A DNA stretch of 64,000 nucleotides from positions 2,920,501 to 2,984,500 of the forward strand of contig JAZARR010000164.1 of NCBI GenBank assembly GCA_037389465.1, written 5' to 3'. The notes beneath the pieces were generated by a model. That model was not told the DNA's origin. It saw only the letters and a list, made by a program, of their open reading frames with translations, and did no database searches. This document shows, in pieces, positions 1 through 12,711 of the stretch (position 1 is the stretch's first letter; each line of letters starts with the position of its first letter). The position numbers and the translations under genes were made by a program. This stretch comes from Baylisascaris procyonis (Eukaryota > Nematoda > Chromadorea > Rhabditida > Ascarididae).

Positions 1-27
1 TTTGCTGTGATGGAACTTCCGCCTCAG

Positions 28-2780
28 GTTGCTCTTTGGAACGGTAATTCAGACCAATAACACGAAAGTCGGAAATTGCTCATGTATATTTGCATCGGAG
101 TGAAATTTATGCGGTTGGTGAAAGGAGTAGAGATGGGTACAGTTGCTATGTTTTTTCACTGTACATTAACTGAACTCTGCCATCAGTGTTACTGGACCAC
201 CCTTCGAAATGTATCCGTTGAATTTCTCTCCCAACTCCGTTTGATTAGGTGCAGCATCTCTTAGGTTCATTCCCCATGAAGTATTTTTGCTTTGTTAACG
301 AGTATAAAGCTGTTAATTTGCAGTCATATGGTGGCTTCGTCTCTGCACATGTTGTTGAGCATGACAGTAAGCAAACGTTTAAGTGTGCCGTCAGTATCGC
401 TCCAGTAACCAACTTTAAATACTACGGTCAGCCCTCTGTTTTCCTCCAGCGTTCTCCGTTTATTTTAAAAAGCATACTAGATTAGTTAATTATAACGAGA
501 CTTTGAAAGCTAAAATCGCTGCTTAATTTGTGGCGATATTTTGGCGGTTTGAAATAAAAAATTTGTAAAGTGCTGCTTGAAGATTGTTTCTCCTCCGACA
601 TGATTGAGACAACAATAGTTTCCGTCGTTGACGTCGTATGCGGATGAATTGATTGATTCAATACAGGTGAAGCATATCGGAAAACATCGTTAGCTGTTTA
701 GTAAAAGGTGCACCTTTTCCTCAATCATCATTTTTACCAACGGTATTGAAGTCTATTTGTTGTTGTCTTTGTTTGTATGATTTTGCATAAGGACACACAT
801 ATTTATTACTTGTAGTAGCAAATGAAATGGAATTGCAATGGCAATCGTTATTTTATGTTTTAAGATGCAACGTATACGGAGCGTTACATGGGTGCCGCAA
901 ATGAACTGGCCTATGAAAGGACTGATCTGATGCGCAATGTCAGCAATTTCAGGAATGTCCGCTTCCTGTTAGTGCACGGAATTGCTGACGGTTAGTTTGC
1001 TTCTTGGTATTAAATTCTTTTATATTTATGCGTCCAATGGTTGATTTCTCATCGTAGTGACATGGAAGCATCAGTACGTCGCTAGTACATTCGAAGGATA
1101 TTACTGAGCCCCTTCTTCACTTCTGTTTCGAATAAACAATTGCAACCGTCAACACAGGAAAAGGTCAATGTCCTCAGATTTTGGACTAGTTTATTTGTTA
1201 GTTTATTTATTGAACAGGTTTACCTATTAACTGCATTGGAGGTTTTTGGCTTGAGGGTTTATTGGGTTATGAGAAAAGCTTTGAAACCTTCTCTGAAAAA
1301 GGTTTTGTTTTGTAGTTCATTACAAGAAGGTGAAGAAATTTATCTAATTGCATTCCTTGTGCTGCTATTTCCTTTATGAAATCAGTTAGCGGATGCAAGC
1401 ATTGGTAATATACATCACCTTCGATATAAATTCTCTGAAATTTCTACGATCAACTTTATTACTTCACATCTACAATATGATAGCATTTCTTTACTAAATT
1501 ACTGCAGTAAAAGTTACTTCTGAATATATTTCTGTTTTGTCTACATAGTAACATTGGTAGCTATCCATTAGGAGATGCAAATTTGCAGCTGCTATTCCTT
1601 TTTGGTGCCAACAGCATACATCTAAATAGCGCTCTTGGGTTTTGCAGTGACCACTGAAATTTGAACAGCATTATTCGAAACTATTAAATCAATTCGCATT
1701 TTGCCATCTTTATGCGCTTTCGCAAATTTGCATGTGCAAAGAGCGTGATGATGAGATGGAAGTTCAAACCAAGAAGTTAGTTCCAATTTTGAGTGGAGTT
1801 CAAATATTTCCAGTTCAAGCAGCATTTGCCTTCCCAGTGTGAAGTTCGCACGTGGAACATTGTCAGTCATGTTGCGTTATTGCCGTTGCCTGTAGAAACG
1901 AAAGCTCTAGAACACAATACCAGGTTGATTTTTCGAAGTGGATAAGCATCGAAGTGAAGCATTTTTCCGGAAAAACAGTACGCTAACTTGTTATTGCTCG
2001 CTCGTACAATACAGGAAGATCAAAAGAGGGATTCACTTTGTGGATTACTGCAACTGAGGCAACTGCTGTTCTAAAGTGTCAAATATTTCAGACAACGTTC
2101 AACTACAGCATTCAGCGGAATTAATACGAGCGCTCTCTGAACAGAACATTCAATTCCAACTTATGGTATCGTTTTTGACTTTGGTCTCACATTAGCAACA
2201 AAGTATTTTATAGTTCAGTGAAATGAACAGTTAATCGTAAAATATGAAAGTTTTGACTTCCTTTCTTTCGTTCCTACCATTATATTTTTTCTGGCGGAAG
2301 TTTCCGTTCGTATCGAAGCAAGGTCGAGCAGCGCACATCAAACTCCAAATTTAATTACGTTAATTTATTGACAATAAGAAATATACATTCCTATCTGCCT
2401 TCGACAATTTAAAGGAAGGTCCAGAAATGCATTCATATCTGCCTTCAAAGAATGGAGTGGAGATTGGTTCTGAAGTTCCTAACAACTAGAGATCAGAGAG
2501 CTCGATTCAATGTTTTCTTTGCTGGTTACCTCACATTGGCAGAAGGTAGTTTCGGTATCTCAATCGAAGATTATTTAGATTCGTCGTTCAGCATCGTCGA
2601 CACACATTTCGGTTCAATAGGGAAGGATATTTCGTCACGTTGGATGTGGTTGTTGATGGGTATGAATAATAGAATAAGAGCTTTCAGGTATATCCGGACG
2701 CAAGTCACGGGTTGGCGTGGGCTCGCTTGCATCTCTTCACTATGCTCATTGACTTCTTCCAGAAATGCTTCCAAACTTGA
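28..2780 (+). CDS. Dipeptidyl-peptidase IV family serine peptidase, C-terminal exons (5' part outside window)
   Basis: This is the end of a prolyl-oligopeptidase family (S9B, DPP4-like) alpha/beta hydrolase, which in known members removes N-terminal dipeptides after Pro or Ala and is often a type II membrane protein. Exons: 324-426, 865-990, 2092-2165 and 2688-2780, with phases that fit exactly; the stop is TGA 2778-2780. Together they encode 131 residues. Motifs in order: SYGGFVSAHV with the nucleophile Ser at the first codon of exon 324; NFKYYDATYTERYMG across the next junction; VHGIADDNV, with the catalytic Asp codon split by the 990/2092 junction; and VYPDASHGLA, containing the catalytic His. 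The preceding exon must end just before Ser. A 16-base piece, 28-43, reads LLFGT in phase and restores GxSYGG, but it is very short (see findings). All three catalytic residues are present, so I see no decay. The paralogue is not resolved. Confidence 0.88.
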
Positions 2781-5189
2781 TGCTGCTACCTTTCGATTGC
2801 ATTATTATTGAAGATATGTGGTCGTTCTCTTGGAATACACGCTCTGATCGTTGCTAGTAAATGGGTGCAGTTAAGAGGGCATTGTACTACTCAACGATCA
2901 GGATGCATGGCGCATTCAGCTTTAAGGCTCTGATAAGAGTTTTAGACACGAAATTAATGGTATATTCAAGTATAGGTTTATGATTCACTCAAATACAGAT
3001 TACATATGTGCTCGATTTATTGTTGAGATGCTTAGCTTTGTGGAAATAACGGTCGAATGAAACGGATTATTGAAGAGTCATTATGAAAGTGAAGAGGAAA
3101 TTTTGATATGCGATGGTGTTTGGAAATTCACTATTTTTAACGTTTTTGTGGTCAGAAATATAGTCACATAATTTTTCATGTGTGTTATTCTTCATTGTTG
3201 GCATAGAACCGTTGGTGCGTTCCAAGCTATCTCTTATTTCTGCATAAGTTGCGTTCCGTTCACTAAGCACTTTTTTAGCACTCATTAACATGCTCAAGAT
3301 ATTCAATCACTCCTCTGATGCGATATGTAAAGTTTGCTATGAGCCACTCTCGCAGCTATATAAGGCTTAACCATTATTGAGGCTTTAATCTTATCAGTGA
3401 TAAAAGCTATTTGTAATGCTTTTATGCATTTTTTCTTCATTTCAGTGCTAAATTATAGTTTTATTGATATTATGTAACGAAGTTTAATGAAAGTAATAAA
3501 TGAAATGAATAGGAGTTGTTTTTGAGTTTTAAAATTCCTCTTCTGTTAAGTATAAAGGTGATCAAAATATGACGCGTTCTGAGGAGTGTTTTTGAATTTT
3601 GCCTTTTTAACCTTTAATACTGAATTGCTTTTCTGTTGATTTATTTTCGAAGCATGTTGAGACATTGTTTCTCGTCTTATGTGAAAAGCGTCCTAGAAAT
3701 TTGCTTCTCCATGAGCAGTTTCATCGTTATTCTTATTATAGAATATTAGCTCACAATATCTTCTAATACTTTCAAGCTTTAAGCGTTATATTGAGCGTTT
3801 CCTTTTCAGTCATTTTATAGACTTATGATAATGAAAATCCTTTTCTCTCACTTCTGAGAGCCAATTTTAAATTTTAAGTTGACACAAAATTAATATGTTT
3901 TTTAATGAAATGCGTGCAGATTCATGATAATCATAAGAGAATTGCATAGGGATATTAAATTGACGTTTCCTATAAATAGTGCATATCTGGGTGCCCCACA
4001 TTCTGTGGTTTCCGTAGCTCGTATGCAATTCGAAGCGATTGCAAATCGAGATATTGAATCTTACAGCTCACTGAGCTTTCCATCCACTCTGCATTAAATA
4101 CCAAATCATGCAAATTATCCCGTTGAGCACTGCCGTCTTTTTTCTGGATGAACAATAATTAGTCTGCACATATCGAAAAAGGAGGTTTACGATTGAGGTA
4201 TACCGTAGAGAAAGCACTATTTAAAAAGGTTAGGCTTGAATGCATTTTATTTTCGCTATTTATGGCTGCATTTGTTTCGTTGTGATTCGACTGTGGGTGA
4301 ACTTAGGCCGTAAATAAATTTTCACATTTGATATAGATAGATAAGAAAATAGGAAGAACAGGAGGAGATTCGCTGGAGGTAGGAATGTGATCGGGGAGAT
4401 ACTCTTTGGGCAATCCAAGATTCGTTTAGATCCAATTAAGTGCTGTTCGGATGCCCTCTAAGTTAACTCTGTAATCTTTTAGGCCCTAAAACATGAAAGT
4501 TTGTGATGCATTTTGTGTTGTCCATGAACATGGCATTTCGGCCATTATTTTGGCTAGAGTTAATTCATGAGACTATCAAAGCACAACGTGAATTGTTGTT
4601 TCTAGTTGTTTCTAGAAAGTCAAAATAGCTGCAACATGGGGGTTTAAAATTCAATAAGAGCTGAATCTTGCTGTTGACACATTTGCTTCCTTCAAAGCGA
4701 TGTCGTGTCTGCGCACATGTTTGTCTGTGTCCGTCTGTAGTTGCAATTCAAGAAGCACTGCAGCTGTTGTTGTAAAATTTGCTTGGTATGATGTACAACA
4801 CAGAGTGGCTTCCTGTACCCTAATAACCGTTAATCCATCAATTTGGAAAATATAAGCAGCTGGAGACCGAAAAAACTATGCGTTTGCATCGGTCGGATTG
4901 CAAGACAGATGAGAAGTCGTGCCAGAAGGACTGGTACCGTGGCACGTGCGCTTGTGCGTTCCGTCATCTGTCCAACCAGAACTCATTGATTCTTCCGCAT
5001 AAAACGATCATTTCTTGCGAGCCGGCTTCTATAAAATGTACACAGACTTTTTGTTTCCTGAAGTGCCTATCACTCTTTTCGAAGTTGATCAATCAGTGTG
5101 TAACGTAGCATAGACGGTCATCTTATAGTAGACGGTATTCTTTACAAAGTTCATTGTTCTATCTTCTATGGTTTCCCAAGTGAAATGTC

Positions 5190-5280
5190 CGAGTAGACAC
5201 GTAGGCACACAGACACAAGTAAAGTCATAGTGTCGCCATAATGCACTTTTCCGCAGTCAAATTTGCAAAAGCGCATAAGA
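5190..5280 (-). repeat. Dispersed repeat copy (TATGCGCTTTTGCAA ... AAAAGTGCATTAT ... TGTCTG)
   Basis: Read on the minus strand, this copy has the order TTATGCGCTTTTGCAAATTT, then AAAAGTGCATTAT, then GTGTCTGTGTG. The copy at 9060-9180 on the plus strand shows the same order and shares the 13-mer AAAAGTGCATTAT exactly. Shorter pieces of the first block lie near 1711, 6760, 9387 and 17163, and other TGTCTG blocks near 4705, 7375 (minus), 9715 (minus) and 14370. It looks like an old non-coding interspersed element; I cannot assign a class. Confidence 0.4.
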
Positions 5281-8200
5281 GCGACCTTTGCAGAATATTC
5301 TTGTGAGCGGTCGAGTTAATTGAAGTAGTGAGGCGGCACTTTTACTCGTTTATTATTTTGTCGGCAATTAATGAAATTGGCTGGTCAGCTGAAGGGAACG
5401 CCGAAGCGCATATCATGCCGACTTCACTGGTGCGTTTTTCCTCGAGTTCGCAAAAAGAATCGAAAAAAAACGAAACTTTTGGTTTTGTCATCTCAATTCG
5501 AAATGTTCGACAGAAGAATGCATCACGGTGAATATGCATCGCCAGTAGGCAAGTAGGTGTGAAAATTGGCGGTTTCTTCGGAATGACGTATTGTTACGTA
5601 ATCAGCCGTATCACCAATTTCATAAGCACATACCGAACATGCTCCTATTTTGGAAAATTGTGAGCATTGACAGCCCCATCAAATTTTTTGTCACTAGCGG
5701 CGCATTGACGTACTGAGTTTGGAAAGTTGCCAGAAAACGAGCATTTTGTTCATGGGTTTATAATGGTGGACTGAGGATCTCCTTGGGTGGTCTCATCAAT
5801 TTTCTTGAATACAAGGCCATCCCATTTTATTTGGTTTATAACACGTCCGTTGTGAATGCTATAAGCCTTAGGGATTGCAGAGGGAAATGCGGCACTCACA
5901 GATGCCATACTGCATGCTTTCTTCTGTGTAATCGTCTAATAAAAGCCGGTTCTTGTGTTTAATCAGTTTAATAGGCCCGTAATTATGTAGATTACTAATT
6001 TATTAACGATGGTCGATAGACGTGTTGTCCACTGATATCAAAAAAAGTTGCATCAGTGGTATACTGATGGCGTGTTTGTTTGTGGATTTACCAACTAGCG
6101 ATAAATCAATCTTGCCTTGACAACTTCCCAACAAATCGTGCTGTATTTCAATGAGATCAGTTTTTACAACACATTATATTCCCTTTATTATTATTTCATC
6201 ATAAAGAATGAAATTGAGCAACGATTTGATGTGTTAGGATATATGCAAAGCGATTATTGCAGAAATCAGATGAAATATAGGGAAGACTGGTGAAATGTTA
6301 ATAAATGATTCTCGATGACGGGCCTCGCTTTGTTTCATATGTTGCTAATCTTTTTTCAGTGATTTTATAGTGCTTTTTGCTTCCTGTCTTATATTTTATG
6401 TTGTTATAATTCTGTATAGATATGTTTTGAACCGATTTTGAACAAATCCGGTGAACCGATTTTGAATTAATTCGATGGTTAAAATGATTCCAACGTTGAG
6501 AATGACGAAATATCTTTTGAAGGAATTTATGAGTGGATTGGTTGAATTTTCATTGTATTCGGGAGAGGTTCTTATAAATGTCGATCGGAGATATATTCTG
6601 GCAAGCGATCACAAATTGACGAATCGTTTCTCAAAGCGAACAGAAGGGATCATTGGGTCTCTGATCCAACACGCAACGGTGAACAGCAAGAAATTTGGTC
6701 CATAATGTGGGAAAGCGTACCGAAAACGGTGTTTCTGTGTGTTGCGTCAAGTGGCGCGGTATGCGCTTTTGCGGTCTTCTTTATCACAGCAACCATTATC
6801 GTGAAATGCGAACAAATAAGAAAAAATGCATAATAATGCAGTTATATATTAACCCAACTGATCACTTATAGAAACCTCTGAAATGGTTGTTTTCCAACCC
6901 GGCCGATACAAACTCGACGGTGTAAAATGCAACCTGAGTGATCCTAATCCGATTGGTGTAAGGGGTCATTCCATGGCGCAGATTGAGAGTTTGGCGGTTC
7001 GCATGTTTGAACTACAGGAGAGGATGCCTTTTGCAAATGCAAATTCTGCAAAGGTGCGTAATAACGTGCAGGTGCACAGATTGAGACTAATACAATATGC
7101 AAAATCGTTAGTTAAAGGAGTCGGTTGCATCGATATTGGAAAACACAACAATGCGTCGTGTGTGTTCTCTTGTACGCATGGCGTAATCATGTCAGTTTTT
7201 TTGTAAAGAAACTCGGTATTCCTCACGAATGTTCCGTTTAAAACAAGGTTGACTTCACTTATGCTGATCTAAACGGAACTGGAATAGCCTGCACTGAATT
7301 AACTTGCGCTACACGCATTAAGTTCCACCGTCGCAGCTTCCTTGGCTTGCGAAGTGAAACCTTGTAGAGTCAAGATAGATGCATACAAACAGACACATCG
7401 TCATCATAATGACCGAAGAAACATGATAGGAGAGCTAGGAAACCACGTTTGCCATTCGACTATTCGAATCATCTCCGCAATATATCAACAGAAACAGGCG
7501 CATAGTGCACTCTTATTGTAAATAAACCAATGACTTACAGAAACGTGAAAAGTTGTTGGTTTTTCCAATGATTTGTAAGCACATGCATACACTCATGCAT
7601 ATAGGCGTGACTTCAACATAGTGGTTTTTTGCATCGGTGAAGTTGATCCAGAAAATCGGGAAGGTAGGTTACTTAAGAAAGGATCTGTAAATATTCACAA
7701 AAATCTTATACTTGGAACGCAATCCGCGTCCTCAAATTTAAGCTACGATGCTGAAAGTTTTACCTTTTTCTATAGTGTTGTGTCCCTCAGTTCCCTCAGA
7801 AATGAGCAATTAATGCGATGAATCTTATATTTCTCTAGCAAGGAATTCTCACAAATCAAGCCATAATTACAGATTATGAGCCATCCTATGAAGCATGGAA
7901 GCCAAGGCTGCCACTTAGATGTCCCTGAAAAATAGCTAGAAGAATAGGGATCGAGTGAACTCAAGCATCTTTCTAGGATGACTAAATTTAAGGTGTCAAG
8001 TGAGCGAGTGAAAGTTCAACCACCAACTCTCCCTATAACTAATTGTCGAACTCTGTTGAGAGGAGTCAATAATATCGCAACGGAAATATTTTGATATTGA
8101 AATCGAGCCTGCTAAATGCTATATCACTACTTGCCGTTTACAGAATGCATTAAATATATATCAATGGATCAGTCGATGAAACGCAGTGGTTGCGTTAACA

Positions 8201-8401
8201 CTGCAAGGAAAATGGGAAATAATGTTACAACGCAATCACTGCACTATCCATCAGATTGTCATATATTTTCAGCCATCATCTTCTCAAATATGTCTTCAGG
8301 CAATTCGAGCAACAATGGCATAGAAGGCGCGCTTTTCCCATTCAACGCAATCGACCATGTGAGGACAGTTCTATCTTGACTCTGTACTGTATTCTGATTG
8401 C

Positions 8402-8497
8402 TCACAGCTCGTCTTCAGCATATTCCTCTTCATCGTTCTCTTCGTTCTCTTCCTCACGGGCAAGCTTTTCCAACAATTCTGTAAAACTCAAATTCAT
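8402..8497 (-). CDS. Small acidic open frame, possible exon of an unrecognised gene
   Basis: A 31-codon minus-strand frame starts at ATG 8497-8495 and ends at TGA 8404-8402. It starts MNLSFTELLEKLAREEE and ends in an acidic tail EYAEDEL. A splice acceptor-like TTTTACAG precedes the ELLEKL part, and a donor-like GTGAGC overlaps the stop, so it could be an internal exon rather than a complete frame. A second open stretch on the same strand (about 8380-8265, containing LELPEDIFEKMMAEN) could continue it, but only across an implausibly short intron of about 35 bases. The opposite strand is serine-rich here, as expected for the shadow of a Glu-rich frame. Function unknown. Confidence 0.2.
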   Translation of the reverse strand: MNLSFTELLEKLAREEENEENDEEEYAEDEL

Positions 8498-9059
8498 AGC
8501 TCATCCATCAATATCGATCAATCATGGCACTATGATACTATAGCGATGGATTATGACGCAGTGATGAGGTATGACGTATAAGCAATGGAGATGCAAAACG
8601 GTAGAGGAACCCGTGTGTATTATGCTTAGCGATATTCGCCCACCATCATATCGGAGTGCAGAAAGAACTCGATGTTCATTTATGAAAAGTCGGAGCGAGG
8701 GACGGAAACTCAGTTTTTCGCTGATAGGGAACGTGATCAACTTGGTATTTGCAGGAAAGAAAAAAGGCATACTCCTTCCGAGCCCCCTTTTTGCACTGTT
8801 TTCGAGCAGTGGCATGATATAGTTTAAAAAAAAATAGTTTTTGAAATCGTCAAAAGGAATTCTTCAAACTTTTATATCATTAAAGAATTTCAACTAAAAT
8901 TTACCGAGTTGGCAGTCAACAGTGTTTAGAAAAATGGATCAAAGTTTGTGGGACTTTTCAAGAAAATGGGATCATTGAAAAATCTTGAATAAAAGAAAAT
9001 CGCAGAAATGATATCACTACTTGAACGTTTTTTACACTCAATCACATCGCGTTTTCACC

Positions 9060-9180
9060 TTTATTATGCACTCTTGCAACATTGCTTGGCAAAAGTGCAT
9101 TATAGCTGTGTCTGTGGATGTGTATTTGCGTGTACGTGTCTGTCTGTCTGCTTGTCTTTTCGCCACTTTTAACTCGAAAA
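9060..9180 (+). repeat. Dispersed repeat copy, plus-strand member
   Basis: This copy shows TTATGCACTCTTGCAAC, then AAAAGTGCATTAT (9091-9103), then a TGTCTGTCTGTCTG run near 9140-9155. It is the best plus-strand match to the minus-strand copy at 5190-5280. No open frame of note is shared, so the family looks non-coding. Confidence 0.4.
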
Positions 9181-10118
9181 TCGATAAAGCCAGAAATTTG
9201 ATTAGTATAATGGACGTAATATGGTAATGTCGTATGCCACGATTCATTGTGATTCATAAAAATTGGAAGAAACATTCATTCATATGCGGGGAAAATCCGC
9301 AAGCGTTTCACGTCGTTCGATTTTTTAGTGTGACAGTGGTTAAGTTTAAAAACATTAAGGGAAACGAATCAGAATAGCTGGCGTGATATGCGCTTTCGCG
9401 TTTCACGTACCAGACCAACCGGTTGCATCATTTACCTACAAATAATAAATGCACAAAAGAATGCCTTTTATATTAACCGATCTCAGCACGCACACAAACT
9501 TCATGCAAACGATTCGTTTTTGTTCTAATTCGATTGTTGTAAGTGGAAATTCCAACCAATGTAAAATGCATGCAATTTTTTTTTTCGATCTTTAAATTTC
9601 TTGGTCATCGCTTTCACCTTGATCAGTTATCCTGAAAAAGTGGTGTGAGAAACCCCACTATGGTGCATATCATATCACGAAACTTCCTAACTCCAGTTTC
9701 TCAGTTGAAATAACTGGGCAGGCAGACAGACACATCCATCATAGCCCAGACATAACATTCCGATAATGCTTGAAAGCAAACCCATCGCAAATTTGTTGCG
9801 AGCGACTGAGCTAATGAAGATATAATCTCGCACATTTATTATCTGGTGTTAACTTATATAAATGATTGCTGATAAAGCAAAGCAAAAGGCGTATTATGTC
9901 ACCTCTTTTGACCACCTCTCCACCTGTTTAGTATATGCTCTAAAAGGTATTAAATATGAACACCTATCTTTGGGGTGAAACTAATCAAACGGGAGGAATC
10001 CATTACATTACACCGTCATTCGCAGTGACTGTATAGTGAGAAATTAAGAAATGAAAACCAATATACCGAAAATAAATTGGAGAATTCAACAATTAAAAGC
10101 AATCATTAGCATTAATAT

Positions 10119-10276
10119 CTAACTTTGATTCGCGCAACAGAAATTGATCTGACAGTGTGATGCGACACACGTATATGGCTTAGGACATTTTCGGCTCGGA
10201 TCGGTCGGTTCGCATGTCATCGCTGCGTATTCCTTACCAATTCGTTTCACAGCCCAACCTCTTGGGCAATACTGAT
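10119..10276 (-). CDS. Terminal exon with a lustrin-type cysteine-rich domain
   Basis: On the minus strand an acceptor (GGGTTGCAG) precedes base 10276, and the frame runs to TAG at 10121-10119. Two bases complete a split codon, then come 51 codons. The peptide begins QYCPRGWAVKRIGK and ends NFCCANQS. The cysteine pattern C-P-x-G, then C, then C-P-x-P-Y-x-C, then C, then C-C at the end is that of the lustrin-type cysteine-rich domain of secreted nematode and mollusc proteins, often found with Kunitz domains. Seven cysteines are visible. It is the last exon, so the upstream exons should lie at higher coordinates on the minus strand; I could not find one with confidence. A GTAAGG inside the exon (near 10235) could act as a donor in another isoform. 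A secreted or extracellular-matrix role is inferred from the family. Confidence 0.6.
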
Positions 10277-12058
10277 CTGCAACCCAAAAATAATTCATAT
10301 TTTAGTGTTTCTTGTTTTTAGATGCCCGAACAAATCTATCAGCATTTTTGGAACTCGCTTCTTCTATGTAAAAAAGGAGTAGAGAAGTAAAAAAGTAAGT
10401 AAAAAATTCAAAGTAAAAAATTTCTCCTGAGGTGGCATGCTCTCCTTTCAAGTTTCGAGACGGTTGACCTTCTATTAAAAAGATTCTTCCCACTCTGGAA
10501 AATATAACACCTCGTTAAAGAGATCATAATTTAAAATATCCTTAAAAGATAAGTCACGTAAGGCCTTGGAGATTGCCACCTAGCAGAAAGGTGGCCGCGT
10601 TCAGCTGCAAAGCGCTGTTAATCGTGAATATGGAGAAATCAATAGCAGAAACGAGAGTCTTCAATAGCTCAACTAGGAGAGCATCTAGCAGCCATTTTGA
10701 AGTGCCAGTTCGACTTCGTAACAAATTTTTGCAGAATAACTCCTTTCATTTAAGTTTTTTTACAAGCATACGCACTTACACTATACCCTTGACATGATGT
10801 GCCTTGCAGATGCAAAAAGCACGTATTAAGAGCCTTAAAAGCAATTTATAGGCAAGGAATTCGTTGAATAAAGTGGATTTAATTTCATATTTAATTATAA
10901 GACAATAGACAGACCTGAAGTGCAAGACGCTGCATAAACAATCGGCAACGAGAAGAGGAGAATAACGATCAAAGAGCGCATTGTCAATACTCCTATCAAA
11001 AGGGATCTCTTCGCTAATCAATGAGTGCCAACTAATGTGGGTTGCCAACACAACATTCACTGTCGATCTTATCAACGCCCCCATCTTTGACCAATCTTCA
11101 TGGTGCCGTCTAGATGCTCTATGACACCTTCTACCATGGATTGTTGGATTACGCATTATGGCAAGGGTTAATGCCGACTACGACAAGCCACCGATCAGTT
11201 TGGATTTCATGGGTGAAGTGGGAGGGGGGGGGAGGGGTTGGAGGAGACGAAGATGGAATTTCCTCATCTTCCTTGCAGATGATGCATGTGGTGAAGTCTG
11301 AGCCCCTGCTAGAAAGGGATACGATAGTGAAATCGCTTTCAACTCTTTGGTGGTTAATTCACTATAACGATCTTCTCTGTAAATTTGAGCAAATCTTAGA
11401 ACAAGTCACTTGAATATCAAATTTTCGTCTGATCCATCGAAAAGAAGCCTGATTGGCGTTATTAGCAGAAAGAAACCTGTTTTTCTCTTTTTTTTTTTGC
11501 GAATTTTTAACATGTTCTGTCAATGTTTTTCTCAAATATTTCTTTATTGTTCTCATTTTCTCACGCCTGTATCGAGAGGCTTGCGCCTATCCTTCCCTAT
11601 TTGAGATTCCGAGAAGTAGCTTATGTATAATCCGAAGGTTTGCTCTAACCCGGACCAGCCCTGGCCATGATGCCTTTTTTTCTTAAAAATACGCATACAT
11701 GAATGGTAAGATAACATGACTGCCCGCAGATGCGTATTTGTTTATCCTAACTGGACTGTTCCTACCAATTTTTCTTCCGTTATTAACGAAACCCGCAGAA
11801 GCCCTTTTTGCTCGAAGGTTATGCCTACAGGAGAAGGGCAAAGATGAGGACACCCTCGCGCTCGCCAAACCCTGATACCTCCAAGGATGAAGGATTCTAT
11901 GCAACCATTCTGTGTGTGTTCTTTATGTACTTCCCAGTGCGTATACATATATGCGTATCTTTGTGTGTTAAGAGTGCATCGAAGTTGCAGTGTTTTCGTG
12001 GAGTTCCGGGCTATGGAATTTTGAACAAAACAAGACTTAATCAACATTGCTTTGGATA
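10277..12058. other. No supported gene; G-rich patch and open frames
   Basis: The stretch contains a nine-G run at 11224-11232 within a G-rich patch. A minus-strand stop-free stretch of about 64 codons lies between roughly 10750 and 10560; it has no good start and no recognisable family, and could be an exon of the lustrin-type gene or chance. Nothing else can be supported. Confidence 0.4.
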
Positions 12059-12711
12059 ATGGCGGATGGTTCTGATTCCAAAGATTCTATAGTCACCATT
12101 GACACATCGTTGGGTGCCCTGCATACTGACGAAACTTTCTTATATTTCCGGTACGATGCGGCTGCTGATAGAAGGGATGTAACGACAGCGTGATTTGCGA
12201 TCACGGATGCCATTTGAGTGTGCCTAGAGGCAAGCCTTACACATCACACTGATGCACTCGTAACGACGCGCATTGGAGTGAAAATTTCGGATCAAATTGG
12301 AGAGGTGCTTACCATCACGTTGATGCCTTTATGGATGGCACTGAGAACAGACTGCTCGATAGGCTCACAGTCATGCTTAAACTGCTGCTAAAGAAAGGTG
12401 TTGTTCCCACCGCTCCTTAGCCCATTCTTTCGATGTCCTATCACTTCAGCTTATCACATTCACTACCTTCGATGAAGTCAAGAGATCAGCATAGGACAGC
12501 ACTCTGTTCTACCATGATGAAGAAGGGCTGCTCGATGCAAAAATTGCTTTGTATTTTTCGAGGGGATTCATGAAATGGCCGATGTTGCTGATGTCGAATA
12601 TATCAAAAAAGTCGTTGATGAAGCAGCGTATAACATTGACGATGTACATCTTTGTCACGAAGGATGGCGCTTTAAGAGCCATTCGATGGCCTTGATTAAG
12701 CACTGTTAAAA
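12059..12711 (+). pseudogene. Decayed intronless coding relic, family not recognised
   Basis: Several plus-strand stretches look coding but sit in different frames and are cut by stops. From ATG 12062 a 44-codon frame reads ADGSDSKDSIVTIDTSL and runs to a stop near 12196. About 12285-12420 holds VDAFMDGTENRLLDRL. About 12500-12560 contains FYHDEEGLLDAKI. From about 12550 another frame reads FFEGIHEMADVADVEYIKK and ends at TAA near 12711. The even, protein-like composition across four successive frames suggests one old gene copy broken by small indels rather than a live gene. I could not name the family. The minus strand is also partly open, so this call is tentative. Confidence 0.35.

Larger units (their letters stand above)
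2781..10118. other. Long stretch with no supported gene
   Basis: I see no exon here that I can assign to a family. It holds AT-rich sequence, several copies of a dispersed repeat rich in TGTCTG (near 4705, 5190-5280, 7370, 9060-9180 and 9650-9810), and open frames of unknown meaning. The most coding-like are a minus-strand 79-codon frame at 3067-3306, a plus-strand 107-codon frame at 6883-7206, a plus-strand stretch at about 7247-7370, and a small acidic minus-strand frame listed separately. No polyadenylation hexamer was noted close behind the peptidase stop at 2780. Confidence 0.5.
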
